DNA from: SIG714 sp964638675
Lineage (GTDB): Bacteria > Bacillota > Clostridia > Oscillospirales > CAG-272
Direction: 5' to 3'
Assembly: GCA_964638675.1 (NCBI GenBank)
Contig: CAZXAU010000012.1
Coordinates: 1 to 64,000 of the forward strand
Length of the DNA: 64,000 nt
The notes beneath the pieces were generated by a model that searched no databases, was not told the origin of the DNA, and saw only the letters and a program-made list of their open reading frames with translations. A program made the position numbers and the translations under genes. Below are positions 16,554 to 24,575 of the stretch, piece after piece. Position 1 is the stretch's first letter, and the number at the start of each line of letters is the position of its first letter.

Positions 16554-17159
16554 TCAGCCCTCAAACGGACGGATGCGGAGAGTCGCACCGACCGATTTAC
16601 AAATTTCACGGCATTTTTCCTGCTCTTCGGTTGATGTGACGATATCTACCACGGTCATAACGACGTTCGGTACATAGGTTACGCAGTCCTTTGTGAATTC
16701 CAGCATTGCGTCATATGAATCAATTCCGAATTTCGGGCGTACCGTTTTGAAATATTCATTCTTATCCGAGAAGTTAAGACTTACCGACACTGTATCTATA
16801 ATCCCCGTAAGCTTATGAGCTGTTTTTTCTCTGTGAATCAGATCCGAAAGCCCGTTGGTGTTAATTCGGATTTTGATATCGCTTTTTGATTTGATATATC
16901 GGGCAACCTGCAAAAGTTCATCAAGACGCTCTGTAGGTTCGCCGTATCCACAGAAGACAACTTCATTATAGTCATCTAAATTTCTGCTGTCAATACTGTC
17001 GCATATCTCTTTGAGTGTAGGTTCTCTCTCAAGCCAGAGGGAGTCGGAGCCGTAAACTCCGTCGCCATTATGTCTCAGGCAAAAGGTACATGCGCATGGA
17101 CAGCGGTTTGTCATGTTTACATAAAGACCCTTATTTACTGGGTATGTAATAGTCATCAT
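16554..17159 (-). CDS. TatD-associated radical SAM protein
   Basis: A 201-residue radical SAM protein. The cluster motif is NRCPCACTFCLRH (CxxxCxxC with Tyr/Phe), followed by VVFCGYGEPT (GGE-like SAM contact), RINTNG and VSVSLNF. The start (MTITYPVNKGLYVNMTNRC) and length match the short TatD-linked radical SAM family, which usually occurs near tatD. tatD is not in this window. GGAGG is 8 nt before the first of two ATGs. The substrate of this family is not known. Confidence 0.88.
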   Translation of the reverse strand: MMTITYPVNKGLYVNMTNRCPCACTFCLRHNGDGVYGSDSLWLEREPTLKEICDSIDSRNLDDYNEVVFCGYGEPTERLDELLQVARYIKSKSDIKIRINTNGLSDLIHREKTAHKLTGIIDTVSVSLNFSDKNEYFKTVRPKFGIDSYDAMLEFTKDCVTYVPNVVMTVVDIVTSTEEQEKCREICKSVGATLRIRPFEG

Positions 17160-17175
17160 TGGTATTTTCCTCCGT

Positions 17176-17679
17176 TTAATAATTTAATAGTTGTTCTTTT
17201 ACGTTTAATTTATCAAATGTTGTGCCGAGCAGAATAAATAAGGCAGAGCTGAGAAGTGATTGCGTGATATATCCGGGAATGCCCAAAAGCGGTGCGGCAA
17301 AATTTCCGGTTATAAGAGATTCATAAATATAATATCCGGTCGAACAAAGTATGCCTGCAGGAATAAGAGCAAGAATATTTTTTGCTGTGATTATTTTTTT
17401 CGACCGTCTGCCAAAGAAGAGTACGGTGAGAGCCTTTATTATTAAAGATGCAGGTGCCCATATCGTGTAACCCGTGAGAATATCGGCAAGTACCGCCCCT
17501 ATTACAGCTGTAAATAGTGCATACGGCAGCGGAATCATACATGCGGAAATATAAATTATACCGTCTCCCACATGGGTATATCCCGTATGACTCGGTATGT
17601 GAAAATATCCCGTAAGAAAAAACACCACTGCTGTCAGAACACCCGACATGCAAATAAGCTTTATTTTCTTGTTTTTCAT
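17176..17679 (-). CDS. ECF transporter S component (possible vitamin B6)
   Basis: A 167-residue membrane protein with six hydrophobic segments. The N-terminal ICMSGVLTAVVFFLTGYF and HVGDGIIYISACMIPLPYA are the S-component pattern (TM1 and the GD loop), and AVIGAVLADILTGY is the conserved TM3. It sits 26 nt from pyridoxal kinase on the same strand, which suggests pyridoxine or pyridoxal uptake with the shared energising module encoded elsewhere. Substrate assignment is inferred from the neighbour. The ribosome site is weak. Confidence 0.8.
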   Translation of the reverse strand: MKNKKIKLICMSGVLTAVVFFLTGYFHIPSHTGYTHVGDGIIYISACMIPLPYALFTAVIGAVLADILTGYTIWAPASLIIKALTVLFFGRRSKKIITAKNILALIPAGILCSTGYYIYESLITGNFAAPLLGIPGYITQSLLSSALFILLGTTFDKLNVKEQLLNY

Positions 17680-17705
17680 AATATCATTACATCATTTCTT
17701 ATGAT

Positions 17706-18530
17706 TCACAACAATGTTAAAAATTCCTCAAAACAAATGCCGTCCGTTTTTGGAATGTTAAGTTCTGCCGTACGGCGCAAAACCTTGGCGACAAAAGTTG
17801 CGGCGTGGCTTACCGAAGAAGTAAAGTCCATTCCGTTTACGGCATCTGCGGCAATTATCGATGAGAAAACATCTCCTGTTCCGGAACGGCACTCTCCCAC
17901 CTTGTGCTCTGTTATCTTTACTGGAGGCTTTCCTTTTTCGTAAACAAAATTTTTAAAACTGTCTTTGCATTCGATACCTGAAATAACAATTTTCTCAGGT
18001 CCCATATTGCTGAGTTTTTCGCATATTGTCTCAAGAAAGCAGTCATCGTTTTTTTCTATGTAAGCCGTCTTTGTCAGGATACATGCCTCAGTGAGATTGG
18101 GAGTTAAAATATCTGAATAAGGAACAAGCTCTCTCATTTGTTCAGCAAGACATGGAGAATATGTCGGATAAAGTCTGCCGTAATCTCCCATGACAGGATC
18201 AATAACGGTAACCGTACCGTCCTTCTTGAATTTCTTTAAGAATCCTTTCACGATTTCAATCTGTTTCTGCGAGCCGAGAAAGCCTGTAAGAATTCCCGAA
18301 AAATGCAGATCGAGCTTTTCCCATTCGTTTATATAAGCATTCATATGCTCGGTAAAGTCTGTATAATAAAAGCTTTCAAAGCCTGTGTGATTTGAAAATA
18401 TTGATGTCGGTAACGGACAGCACTGAATCTTCATGGCAGATATTATAGGAAGCGATACTGAAACAGAGCATCTTCCGAATCCGCAAAAATCATTTATTAC
18501 GGCAATTTTTCTCTGATTATTATGAGACAT
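17706..18530 (-). CDS. pdxY: Pyridoxal/pyridoxamine kinase
   Basis: A 274-residue ribokinase-fold kinase. IAVINDFCGFGRCS is the N-terminal substrate loop of PdxK/PdxY, VIDPVMGDYGRLY is the central signature, and HKVGECRSGTGDVFSSI contains the anion hole and catalytic Asp (GTGD). It phosphorylates vitamin B6 vitamers to PLP precursors in the cytoplasm. The start is ATG 18530 with AGGAG; a TTG one codon earlier has slightly better spacing. It is followed by the ECF S component, and a MocR/PdxR remnant lies divergently upstream. Confidence 0.92.
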   Translation of the reverse strand: MSHNNQRKIAVINDFCGFGRCSVSVSLPIISAMKIQCCPLPTSIFSNHTGFESFYYTDFTEHMNAYINEWEKLDLHFSGILTGFLGSQKQIEIVKGFLKKFKKDGTVTVIDPVMGDYGRLYPTYSPCLAEQMRELVPYSDILTPNLTEACILTKTAYIEKNDDCFLETICEKLSNMGPEKIVISGIECKDSFKNFVYEKGKPPVKITEHKVGECRSGTGDVFSSIIAADAVNGMDFTSSVSHAATFVAKVLRRTAELNIPKTDGICFEEFLTLL

Positions 18531-18626
18531 CAAATTTTGTTCTCCTCTCTTGGCTTTTTCAAAAAGAGTATATAATAAATGTGGTCATATATAAATAGTC
18601 AGAATAGTAGAATTTTATATAACCAG

Positions 18627-18710
18627 ATGAAATGTTTTATTCAAAAAACTGATAATATTCCGTTGTATATTCAGCTTTACAGGCAAGTAAGAGATGATAT
18701 TATGAAGTGA
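18627..18710 (+). pseudogene. Remnant of MocR/PdxR-type GntR regulator
   Basis: A 27-codon frame reading IPLYIQLYRQVRDDIMK then a stop. This is the conserved first helix of MocR/PdxR regulators (GntR DNA-binding domain fused to an aminotransferase fold). It lies divergent from the pyridoxal kinase gene, where such regulators normally sit. The rest of the winged helix and the aminotransferase domain are absent; about 240 bp of A+T-rich DNA without a usable frame follow. Confidence 0.65.
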
Positions 18711-18947
18711 ATATACCCACAAAGGCATCAAAGAATATGACTGGTGTTTGAATTTTATAATCGAATCCTTTTGGAATATAGGTTTACGATCAAATACCTG
18801 TCTTTTATAATGCATAATGGATGAAATTCGGTTTATAATAATAGCATATAAAATACAAAGGTATTCCGTAGATTCCGAACTCTGTTATGATGTTATTTAT
18901 TGTAACGGTATATCTCGGATGTGCAGGAATAAAAAAGGAATTACAGT
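18711..18947. other. Degraded intergenic DNA after MocR remnant
   Basis: About 240 bp with no supported gene. Together with the remnant, the whole kinase-to-dehydrogenase gap is 417 bp. AAAAGGAA at its right end is the ribosome site of the dehydrogenase. Confidence 0.5.
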
Positions 18948-19949
18948 TTGAAAATCGCATTCTTTGATATGAAGGAATATGATAAGGAAAGCTTTGAAAA
19001 ATATGACGGAAAGAACGGTCTGACATTTGTTTTTTATGAAGCAAAGCTCTGCCGTGAAACGGTGTCGCTTGCAAAATACTGCGATGCCGTTTGCGTTTTT
19101 GTAAATGACGATCTGTCACACGATGTAATAGACGAGCTGTATGCACTCGGTGTACGGCTGATCGCTCTGCGTTGTGCCGGCTTCAACAATGTTGATCTGC
19201 AAGCGGCGGAGGGGAAGCTCACGGTGGTGCGTGTGCCTGCCTATTCACCGTATGCTGTTGCCGAGCATGCAATGGCACTGCTGCTTTGCATCATAAGACG
19301 AATACACAAGGCGTATATCAGAACAAAAGATTTCAATTTCAGTCTGCAGGGTCTCACGGGGTTCGATCTTCACGGTAAGACAGTCGGAGTTGTCGGAACC
19401 GGCAGGATCGGTAGAGTCTTTATCGATATATGCAAGGGTTTCGGAATGAATATTATGGCATATGATAAGTACCCTACGGTGATATCGGGGGTTTGGAATG
19501 TCGGTCTGTATGAGCTGTTTGCAAATTCGGATATCATTTCTCTGCACTGCCCGCTGAATGACGAAACACGGCATTTAATAAATAAGGACAGTATTGAGCT
19601 CATGAAAAAGGGAGTAGTAATAATAAACACATCAAGAGGCGGACTGATCGACGCTGAAGCTCTTCTTGATGGAATCAAGGAGAGAAAAATAGGTGCGGCA
19701 TGCCTTGATGTTTATGAGGAAGAGTCGGATCTGTTCTATTCCGACCGATCGGGACACATTCTCGGCGATGATGTCCTTGCAAGACTGCTTTCGATGCCGA
19801 ATGTAATTGTAACCTCGCATCAGGCTTTTTTAACGCATGAAGCTCTTACGAATATCGCCAAAACAACGGTTGAAAGCCTTTTAGCCTTCAAAAACGGTGA
19901 AGATCCGAAGAATGTTATTTCGCTTTCTGAATTGCAGATGAAAATATAA
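18948..19949 (+). CDS. ldhA: D-2-hydroxyacid (D-lactate) dehydrogenase
   Basis: A 333-residue NAD-dependent dehydrogenase. RCAGFNNVDLQAA is the substrate loop with the Arg-Cys-Ala-Gly motif of D-LDH, VGVVGTGRIGRVF is the Rossmann GxGxxG, INTSRGGLID carries the catalytic Arg, CLDVYEEE the Glu, and TSHQAFLTHEA the catalytic His. It reduces pyruvate (or a related 2-keto acid) to the D-hydroxyacid, a fermentation end step. The start is TTG at 18948 with AAAAGGAA 7 nt before it; the protein start MKIAFFDMKEYD is canonical. Confidence 0.92.
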   Translation: MKIAFFDMKEYDKESFEKYDGKNGLTFVFYEAKLCRETVSLAKYCDAVCVFVNDDLSHDVIDELYALGVRLIALRCAGFNNVDLQAAEGKLTVVRVPAYSPYAVAEHAMALLLCIIRRIHKAYIRTKDFNFSLQGLTGFDLHGKTVGVVGTGRIGRVFIDICKGFGMNIMAYDKYPTVISGVWNVGLYELFANSDIISLHCPLNDETRHLINKDSIELMKKGVVIINTSRGGLIDAEALLDGIKERKIGAACLDVYEEESDLFYSDRSGHILGDDVLARLLSMPNVIVTSHQAFLTHEALTNIAKTTVESLLAFKNGEDPKNVISLSELQMKI

Positions 19950-19955
19950 TTATAA

Positions 19956-19999
19956 AAACACAGCTATCGGTATTAAAATTGATGCCGACAGCTGTGTTT
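19956..19999. terminator. Bidirectional terminator
   Basis: AAACACAGCT pairs with AGCTGTGTTT, with an inner CGG/CCG stem, A-run on one side and T-run on the other. It serves the dehydrogenase on the plus strand and the phosphopantetheinyl transferase on the minus strand. Confidence 0.85.
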
Positions 20000-20000
20000 T

Positions 20001-20693
20001 TTATAATAATTTGAATAGATCGGATATCCTGACGAGCGAGGTGCCGAAATTTATTTTTTTTTCTGTGCAGACAGACGCTGAATATCCCTGTATACAATTT
20101 ACATGTGAAAAATAATATGCTTTTTCGTCAATTGAAAGACTGCCATCACTAAATGGAACGCAAAATGATGAGAGTGCACGTGAAAGTCCGTCACCGGTCA
20201 GTTTTATGAAGCTTTCTTTTTTTGTCCATATACGGTAAAATTCTGTTTTCTGTATTTCAGGATCGCCGATGCTTTCAAGGTATTGCGATTCTGCGTAATT
20301 AAAAAATCTTTTTGCAACATCCGACTTGTATGCAGAGATTTTTTCGATATCACAACCGATTTTACAGTCACCGATCACGCACATGGCATAATCTCCCGAG
20401 TGAGAAATGTTGAAATAGATTTCTTCTTTTTCTTTTAATGTTTTATTGAGTCTGAGAATCGGCTTGCCGTTTTTTTCGCAGGATATTATAACTTCGTCGG
20501 GGGATATACTATATTTGATCTTAAGTGCATATAAAAGCAAAACTGAGGCGGACAGCGAGAGCCTTTTGTTCTTATCGAATTTGAGTGAGTCGATATGTTT
20601 GCGTCTTTTATCCGATACCAGAGAATATGCCCTGTTATAATAAACTCCGTACAGCTCACGGCAATCGGCAAATAAAATCAGTGCTTCCGGCAT
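20001..20693 (-). CDS. sfp: 4'-phosphopantetheinyl transferase (Sfp-type)
   Basis: A 230-residue Sfp-family transferase. The motifs run in order: KNGKPIL, FNISHSGDYAMCVI, IGCDIEKI (metal-binding Asp/Glu) and FYRIWTKKESFIKL. It attaches phosphopantetheine from CoA to carrier proteins. AGGAGA is 7 nt before the ATG. No polyketide, nonribosomal-peptide or other carrier-protein gene is visible nearby. Since acpS is usually separate, a secondary-metabolite carrier elsewhere is likely. Confidence 0.92.
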   Translation of the reverse strand: MPEALILFADCRELYGVYYNRAYSLVSDKRRKHIDSLKFDKNKRLSLSASVLLLYALKIKYSISPDEVIISCEKNGKPILRLNKTLKEKEEIYFNISHSGDYAMCVIGDCKIGCDIEKISAYKSDVAKRFFNYAESQYLESIGDPEIQKTEFYRIWTKKESFIKLTGDGLSRALSSFCVPFSDGSLSIDEKAYYFSHVNCIQGYSASVCTEKKINFGTSLVRISDLFKLL

Positions 20694-20938
20694 AAAATTA
20701 TCTCCTGTATTTTTGCGGCGTAATTATTTACGCCGGTCTCATTGTGAGTGAATTCTATCACATAATCGATCTTTTGTCAATATTCACTTCGTGAACGAAG
20801 ACCTGCGGCTGATCGCTTTACAATCCGAAAACAAAATACGCAAAGAAATACCGGGTAAAGGGATCACCTATTACACGGTATTTCTATAACTATGCCGAAA
20901 CACCTTTTACAGACTAAAAGGTTCGGATATGTCAGCTG
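20694..20938. other. Intergenic region with inverted repeats
   Basis: GGCGTAA-ttat-TTACGCC lies near 20716-20733. GAAATACCG...CGGTATTTC lies near 20848-20888 with a 22-nt loop. CCGAA...ACCTTTTA...TAAAAGG..TTCGG follows the tRNA near 20895-20926. The last may help end the tRNA transcript, though it has no T-run. No gene seen. Confidence 0.45.
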
Positions 20939-21015
20939 TGGCCTACCCGACAGGATTCGAACCTGCGACCTACAGAGTCGGAGTCTGTCGCTCTATCCAG
21001 CTGGGCTACGGGTAG
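20939..21015 (-). tRNA. tRNA-Arg(CCG)
   Basis: The minus strand folds as a cloverleaf. The acceptor stem is CTACCCG/CGGGTAG. The anticodon stem ACAGA/TCTGT encloses loop CTCCGAC with anticodon CCG (Arg, codon CGG). The T-arm is GCAGG-TTCGAAT-CCTGT, and the discriminator G is followed by an encoded CCA. The D-stem has one C-A mismatch. No integrase or duplicated tRNA end is seen beside it. Confidence 0.95.
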
Positions 21016-21035
21016 TTATTTTCTCAGTAAGATAT

Positions 21036-21063
21036 ATTATACACATTTTAAGCGATTTGTCAA
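21036..21063 (-). promoter_or_regulatory. tRNA-Arg promoter
   Basis: On the minus strand TTGACA (21063-21058), a 16-nt spacer and TATAAT (21041-21036) lie 20 nt before the tRNA 5' end. Confidence 0.85.
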
Positions 21064-21204
21064 CCGTATGACAAGAAAAAGTAATAAATTCCGATTAAAA
21101 GATTTAAACAATTTTTTATTTTTTCTGCAGCATTTAAATTTTAAGTTTTAAATCCGTAAGGAAATGTCGTAAAATGTAAAGATAATACATGCCGATAAAA
21201 ACAT

Positions 21205-21253
21205 AAAAAACGGAACCGTGCCGGTTGCCCAATGTGGGGGGCGGCTCGGTTCC
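21205..21253 (-). terminator. Terminator of the dpaAB operon
   Basis: On the minus strand GGAACCGAGCCG pairs with CGGC.CGGTTCC around an 18-nt G/C-rich loop and is followed by GTTTTTT. It lies about 50 nt after the dpaB stop. Confidence 0.8.
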
Positions 21254-21303
21254 TGGCTTTATTACTGTCCTGTTTTTTATTTTTCCGTGTATTTGTTTCA
21301 TCC

Positions 21304-21876
21304 TTATGTTGTCGCCGACTTAAAAAGCGGAAACAACTGTTTGCCCTTTGAAGCCGCTGTGATCGCATCCGGAATAAGCGAAAAATCGGCAACGAGAGAA
21401 AAAGGCTTATTTATTGCATCGTCTTCAAGCATCGGAACGAAGTATATATTCTTTTTGCAAAACATTTCTGCGATATTCGAGAAATTACCCGACAGTCCGT
21501 CATTGCTTGAAAAAGCTATAACGAGCGGTCTGCCCTCTCTCAGGCATGCCTTTGCGGCAAGAGTTACGGGTGTATCGTAAATTCCGCAGTTAAGCTTTGC
21601 AAGTGTGTTTCCTGTGGTCGGTGCGATCACCATGACATCGGGCTTCATTACAGGTCCTATCGGTTCGGCATCGATTATTGTGCTTATCATTTTTCTGCGG
21701 CAGATCTTTTCAATCGTGTTGACATGATTTGCCCCTTTTCCGAATCTCGTATCGGAAGAGCAGAAGAAAGTACTGCATACGGGGATGATCTCATTTCCGA
21801 TTGCCGCTTTTTCAAGAAGCGGATAGATCTTTGACATTGTACAGAAGGATGAGGTGAATCCCCAACATATCTTCAT
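21304..21876 (-). CDS. dpaB: Dipicolinate synthase subunit B
   Basis: A 190-residue flavoprotein of the SpoVFB type. It starts MKICWGFTSSFC, which is characteristic, with flavodoxin-like phosphate-loop residues, and contains DVMVIAPTTGNTLAKLNCGIYDTPV and AFSSNDGLSGN. With DpaA it oxidises dihydrodipicolinate to dipicolinic acid in the mother cell during sporulation. The ATG at 21876 overlaps the dpaA stop by 4 nt, and AAGGAAA precedes it. The 34-residue upstream extension is in dpaA coding sequence and is discarded. Confidence 0.93.
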   Translation of the reverse strand: MKICWGFTSSFCTMSKIYPLLEKAAIGNEIIPVCSTFFCSSDTRFGKGANHVNTIEKICRRKMISTIIDAEPIGPVMKPDVMVIAPTTGNTLAKLNCGIYDTPVTLAAKACLREGRPLVIAFSSNDGLSGNFSNIAEMFCKKNIYFVPMLEDDAINKPFSLVADFSLIPDAITAASKGKQLFPLFKSATT

Positions 21877-22679
21877 ATCTTTTTCCTTTCCGAAATCAGG
21901 CGGACTATTGCTCTGCCGAGTGCTCTGCCCGAGCTTTCGGGGGCATATTTCGACGGCAGTGCAGGACATACCGTACATTCGCCGCCATAGAGTCTGTATT
22001 TATCATGGTCGAATCCGTATGGCTTTGAAGCAAGCTCAAAAAAGTATTTTCCCGTAAGGGATATATCCGGCTTTTCGGGGAAAATCATATGCGGAACGGT
22101 GTTAATGATAATTTCCGAGGTTTTTATCGCAGTTTGAATTTCGCATAGCTCAAATGTGCGGCAGGAAAGCGACCTTGCCTCTTCAAGAGCTTCTTTTTTT
22201 CTTGCACAGACTGCTATATTCGCACCAAAAGACTTTAAAAGAGGTATCAAGCCTTTTACGAGCATTCCGTACCCTGTCAGAAGTATATTGCTTCCGTTTA
22301 TGCAGAAGGGAACTGCTTCAATGATCTTGGATAGTGCACCCTCACAGCTTGCAATATTATTTATACAGCGAAAGAATTCATCGCTCGAATAATCGATACA
22401 TTCCCGATCTGACAGTGCTGAGAAAAAATCGGTATCCGAATAGCAAAATATACAGCCATCGTCTTTCAGCGATGAAAAAATATTTTTTATTAATTCATCT
22501 GATGCATCAAGAATTCTTTTTGCCGCCGGTGGAAGAATAAGAAAGTCAGCCCTTTTTTCAATCCTGTCATTCAGTGAATCATTGATAAAAAATGGGCGAT
22601 AACCTGCTTTTTCAAGCTCTTTTGCGGCGTATTTCATACGCATATCTCCGCTTATAAGTGCAATATCTGTATCCGTCAT
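21873..22679 (-). CDS. dpaA: Dipicolinate synthase subunit A
   Basis: A 268-residue SpoVFA-type protein: an N-terminal domain (IALISGDMRMKYAAKELEKAG), then a C-terminal Rossmann domain with ILLTGYGMLVKGLIPLLKSFG (GxGxxxxG-like), INTVPHMIF and ELASKPYGFD. It works with DpaB in spore dipicolinate synthesis. AAAGGACG precedes the ATG at 22679; the upstream extension to 22769 carries no family sequence. The pair is translationally coupled. The gene marks the organism as an endospore former. Confidence 0.93.
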   Translation of the reverse strand: MTDTDIALISGDMRMKYAAKELEKAGYRPFFINDSLNDRIEKRADFLILPPAAKRILDASDELIKNIFSSLKDDGCIFCYSDTDFFSALSDRECIDYSSDEFFRCINNIASCEGALSKIIEAVPFCINGSNILLTGYGMLVKGLIPLLKSFGANIAVCARKKEALEEARSLSCRTFELCEIQTAIKTSEIIINTVPHMIFPEKPDISLTGKYFFELASKPYGFDHDKYRLYGGECTVCPALPSKYAPESSGRALGRAIVRLISERKKI

Positions 22680-22889
22680 ATTTCGGTCGTCCTTTCTTTT
22701 GTTTGTTCGGGGAAGAATTTTATTTCCCTTTTTTATTGTATGACGAAATAGTTTTTTTGCCATAGCCACAGGCTATTGACAATCTGTTTTTTTTGATGTA
22801 ATATATTTAAAGATAGCAGAATATAAAATAAAATTTTGAAAAATGACTTATCCATAAATACGAAAAAATCTAACTTAGGAGGAGAACAT

Positions 22890-23348
22890 ATGAGCGAGGA
22901 TATGAGCAGTGCCGATAAATTCAGAAAATCAATCAAAGAAAACGGTTTTGTTGCCTTTTCGAGCTCGGGTATGAGTATGTATCCCTTCCTCAAAAGCAGA
23001 AGGGATGTTTCGGTAGTTGTTAAGATAACCGAAAAGCCAAAAAAATACGATGTTATCCTGTATGAGGATGAGTTTCACCGTCTTGTTCTTCACCGCATCA
23101 TAAAATCGCAAGACACAAGGGCGTATATACGAGGGGACAATTGTAAAAGCGGTGAATGGGTGGATGAGAGCAATTATATAGGCATTCTTTCGGAATTCAC
23201 GAGAAAGGGAAAAGACGGCAAGGTGTCGGATATCCGTTTTGCTGTATATTCGAGAATTGCTGTTTTTCTTCATCCTTTAGTAAAACTCAGAATATCACTT
23301 TCCGAGTGGTCATATAAAACATACCGCAAACTTTTCGGAAAGAAATAG
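22890..23348 (+). CDS. Signal-peptidase-like S24/S26 protein (Ser-His type)
   Basis: A 152-residue protein with the S26 fold signatures: SSSGMSMYPFL with candidate nucleophile Ser29, VSVV and YDVILYE strands, RLVLHRII with His68 where bacterial enzymes have Lys, and IRGDN. A Ser-His pair is the arrangement of SipW/eukaryotic-type signal peptidases. There is no obvious N-terminal membrane segment; a weakly hydrophobic region lies near the C-terminus. TAGGAGGAG is 6 nt before the ATG. Proteins like this occur near peptide-modification or polysaccharide genes; here the neighbours are spore genes. Substrate unknown. Confidence 0.75.
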   Translation: MSEDMSSADKFRKSIKENGFVAFSSSGMSMYPFLKSRRDVSVVVKITEKPKKYDVILYEDEFHRLVLHRIIKSQDTRAYIRGDNCKSGEWVDESNYIGILSEFTRKGKDGKVSDIRFAVYSRIAVFLHPLVKLRISLSEWSYKTYRKLFGKK

Positions 23349-23393
23349 AATAACAGCATTTCTTTCTTCGTGTTTTATGACATTTTGCAAGAG

Positions 23394-24320
23394 CTATGCG
23401 GCAGAAACCTTCAGCGTTTCGTCAATTGCTTCGGAAATAAGATGTGACAGCTCACGTGAAGCTATGTCACATTCTTTGAGTGAAACAAAAAAGTTTTTTC
23501 CGTCATTGAGCACCTCACGCAACGATTCGGGGATATTATCACCGCATCCGGCCTTTTCAAGGGCATCGTATACGAGCGTAGACGAATCCACAACACAAGG
23601 AACACCTATTGCGATGACGGGGACGCCGAGATAATCCATTCCCAAAGCCTTTCTCGAATTGTTGACGCCTGAGCCGGGAGAAATTCCGCTGTCACAAAGC
23701 TGAACTGTACGCATCAGTCTGTCTGGTGAGCGTGATGCGAGCGAATCTATTGCAATGACGATGTCGGGTTTCACAAGCTCGCAGATCTTTTTTACGCTTT
23801 CGGCACTTTCAATTCCGGTTTCTCCGTACACTCCGGGAACCAATGCTGAAATTTCGGGCTTGCCGAGCTTTTCAAAGTAGCTTGACTCTCCGTTTTTGAT
23901 ATGTCTTGTTACACTGATCTCGCCTACAGAATCGGGTCCTACTCTGTCGCTTGTCATATTCCTGTTGCCTAATCCGACGATCAGGTAGCTGTACTCACCG
24001 ATCGGCTTTCCGCCGCCACTCGCTCCTATCAGCTCTTCGAGTGCCGATGATATTTCTCTTTTTACATTATTGTATTCATCCTCGCCCATCAGCCATGGCT
24101 TGCCGAATCCGATCGTAATATATTTACCGATCGGCTTTCCGAGAATATTTTTTCCGTTTTCGTTTGTCACTTCAAGCTTGGATACGGTTACTCCTTGCTC
24201 GCGCCTTTCGCTGAATGATATTCCGTCAATATTTTCTGATTTTTCGCCGACCCGTGCACGGCATTCGGAGGCGAGGTCTGTACGTATATAGTCATTCTTC
24301 ATCATTTTAATATTTTTCAT
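23394..24320 (-). CDS. gpr: Germination protease (GPR)
   Basis: A 308-residue A25-type protease that degrades small acid-soluble spore proteins at germination. It starts with the propeptide-like YIRTDLASECR segment; then IVGLGNRNMTSDRVGP carries the conserved Asn/Asp region, DIVIAIDSLASRS the second catalytic region, and SGISPGSGVNNSRK follows. The protein is activated by autoprocessing in the forespore. The start at 24320 has GAAAGG directly before it, and two further ATGs follow at codons 6-7. It adjoins other sporulation genes. Confidence 0.95.
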   Translation of the reverse strand: MKNIKMMKNDYIRTDLASECRARVGEKSENIDGISFSERREQGVTVSKLEVTNENGKNILGKPIGKYITIGFGKPWLMGEDEYNNVKREISSALEELIGASGGGKPIGEYSYLIVGLGNRNMTSDRVGPDSVGEISVTRHIKNGESSYFEKLGKPEISALVPGVYGETGIESAESVKKICELVKPDIVIAIDSLASRSPDRLMRTVQLCDSGISPGSGVNNSRKALGMDYLGVPVIAIGVPCVVDSSTLVYDALEKAGCGDNIPESLREVLNDGKNFFVSLKECDIASRELSHLISEAIDETLKVSAA

Positions 24321-24483
24321 CCTTTCAGGTTATTATTAAAGATGTTTGACCTGACAGCATTTTTTTATTCATTTTTACCGGCTTAAATTCTATCGATTAA
24401 AGTCATTTTGCATAAAAATATCATTTAAAATTTGTGCAAGGAAACAAAAAATCAAATTATTTGTTTACTCAACGTTTTTTCAC

Positions 24484-24512
24484 TTGAAACTGCGGAAAAT
24501 TAATGATATAAT
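24484..24512 (+). promoter_or_regulatory. Promoter of oppA-like gene
   Basis: TTGAAA (24484-24489), a 17-nt spacer and TATAAT (24507-24512), 63 nt before the lipoprotein start. Confidence 0.75.
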
Positions 24513-24575
24513 ACTACATATATATAAAGGAAATTGTCGTCAGAATATGACAGATGATTAGGGAGGTTGATCCTA

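Noticed and set aside
20939..21015. tRNA-Arg as attachment site of a mobile element.
   Set aside because: No integrase or duplicated tRNA 3' end lies near; the flanks are ordinary host genes.
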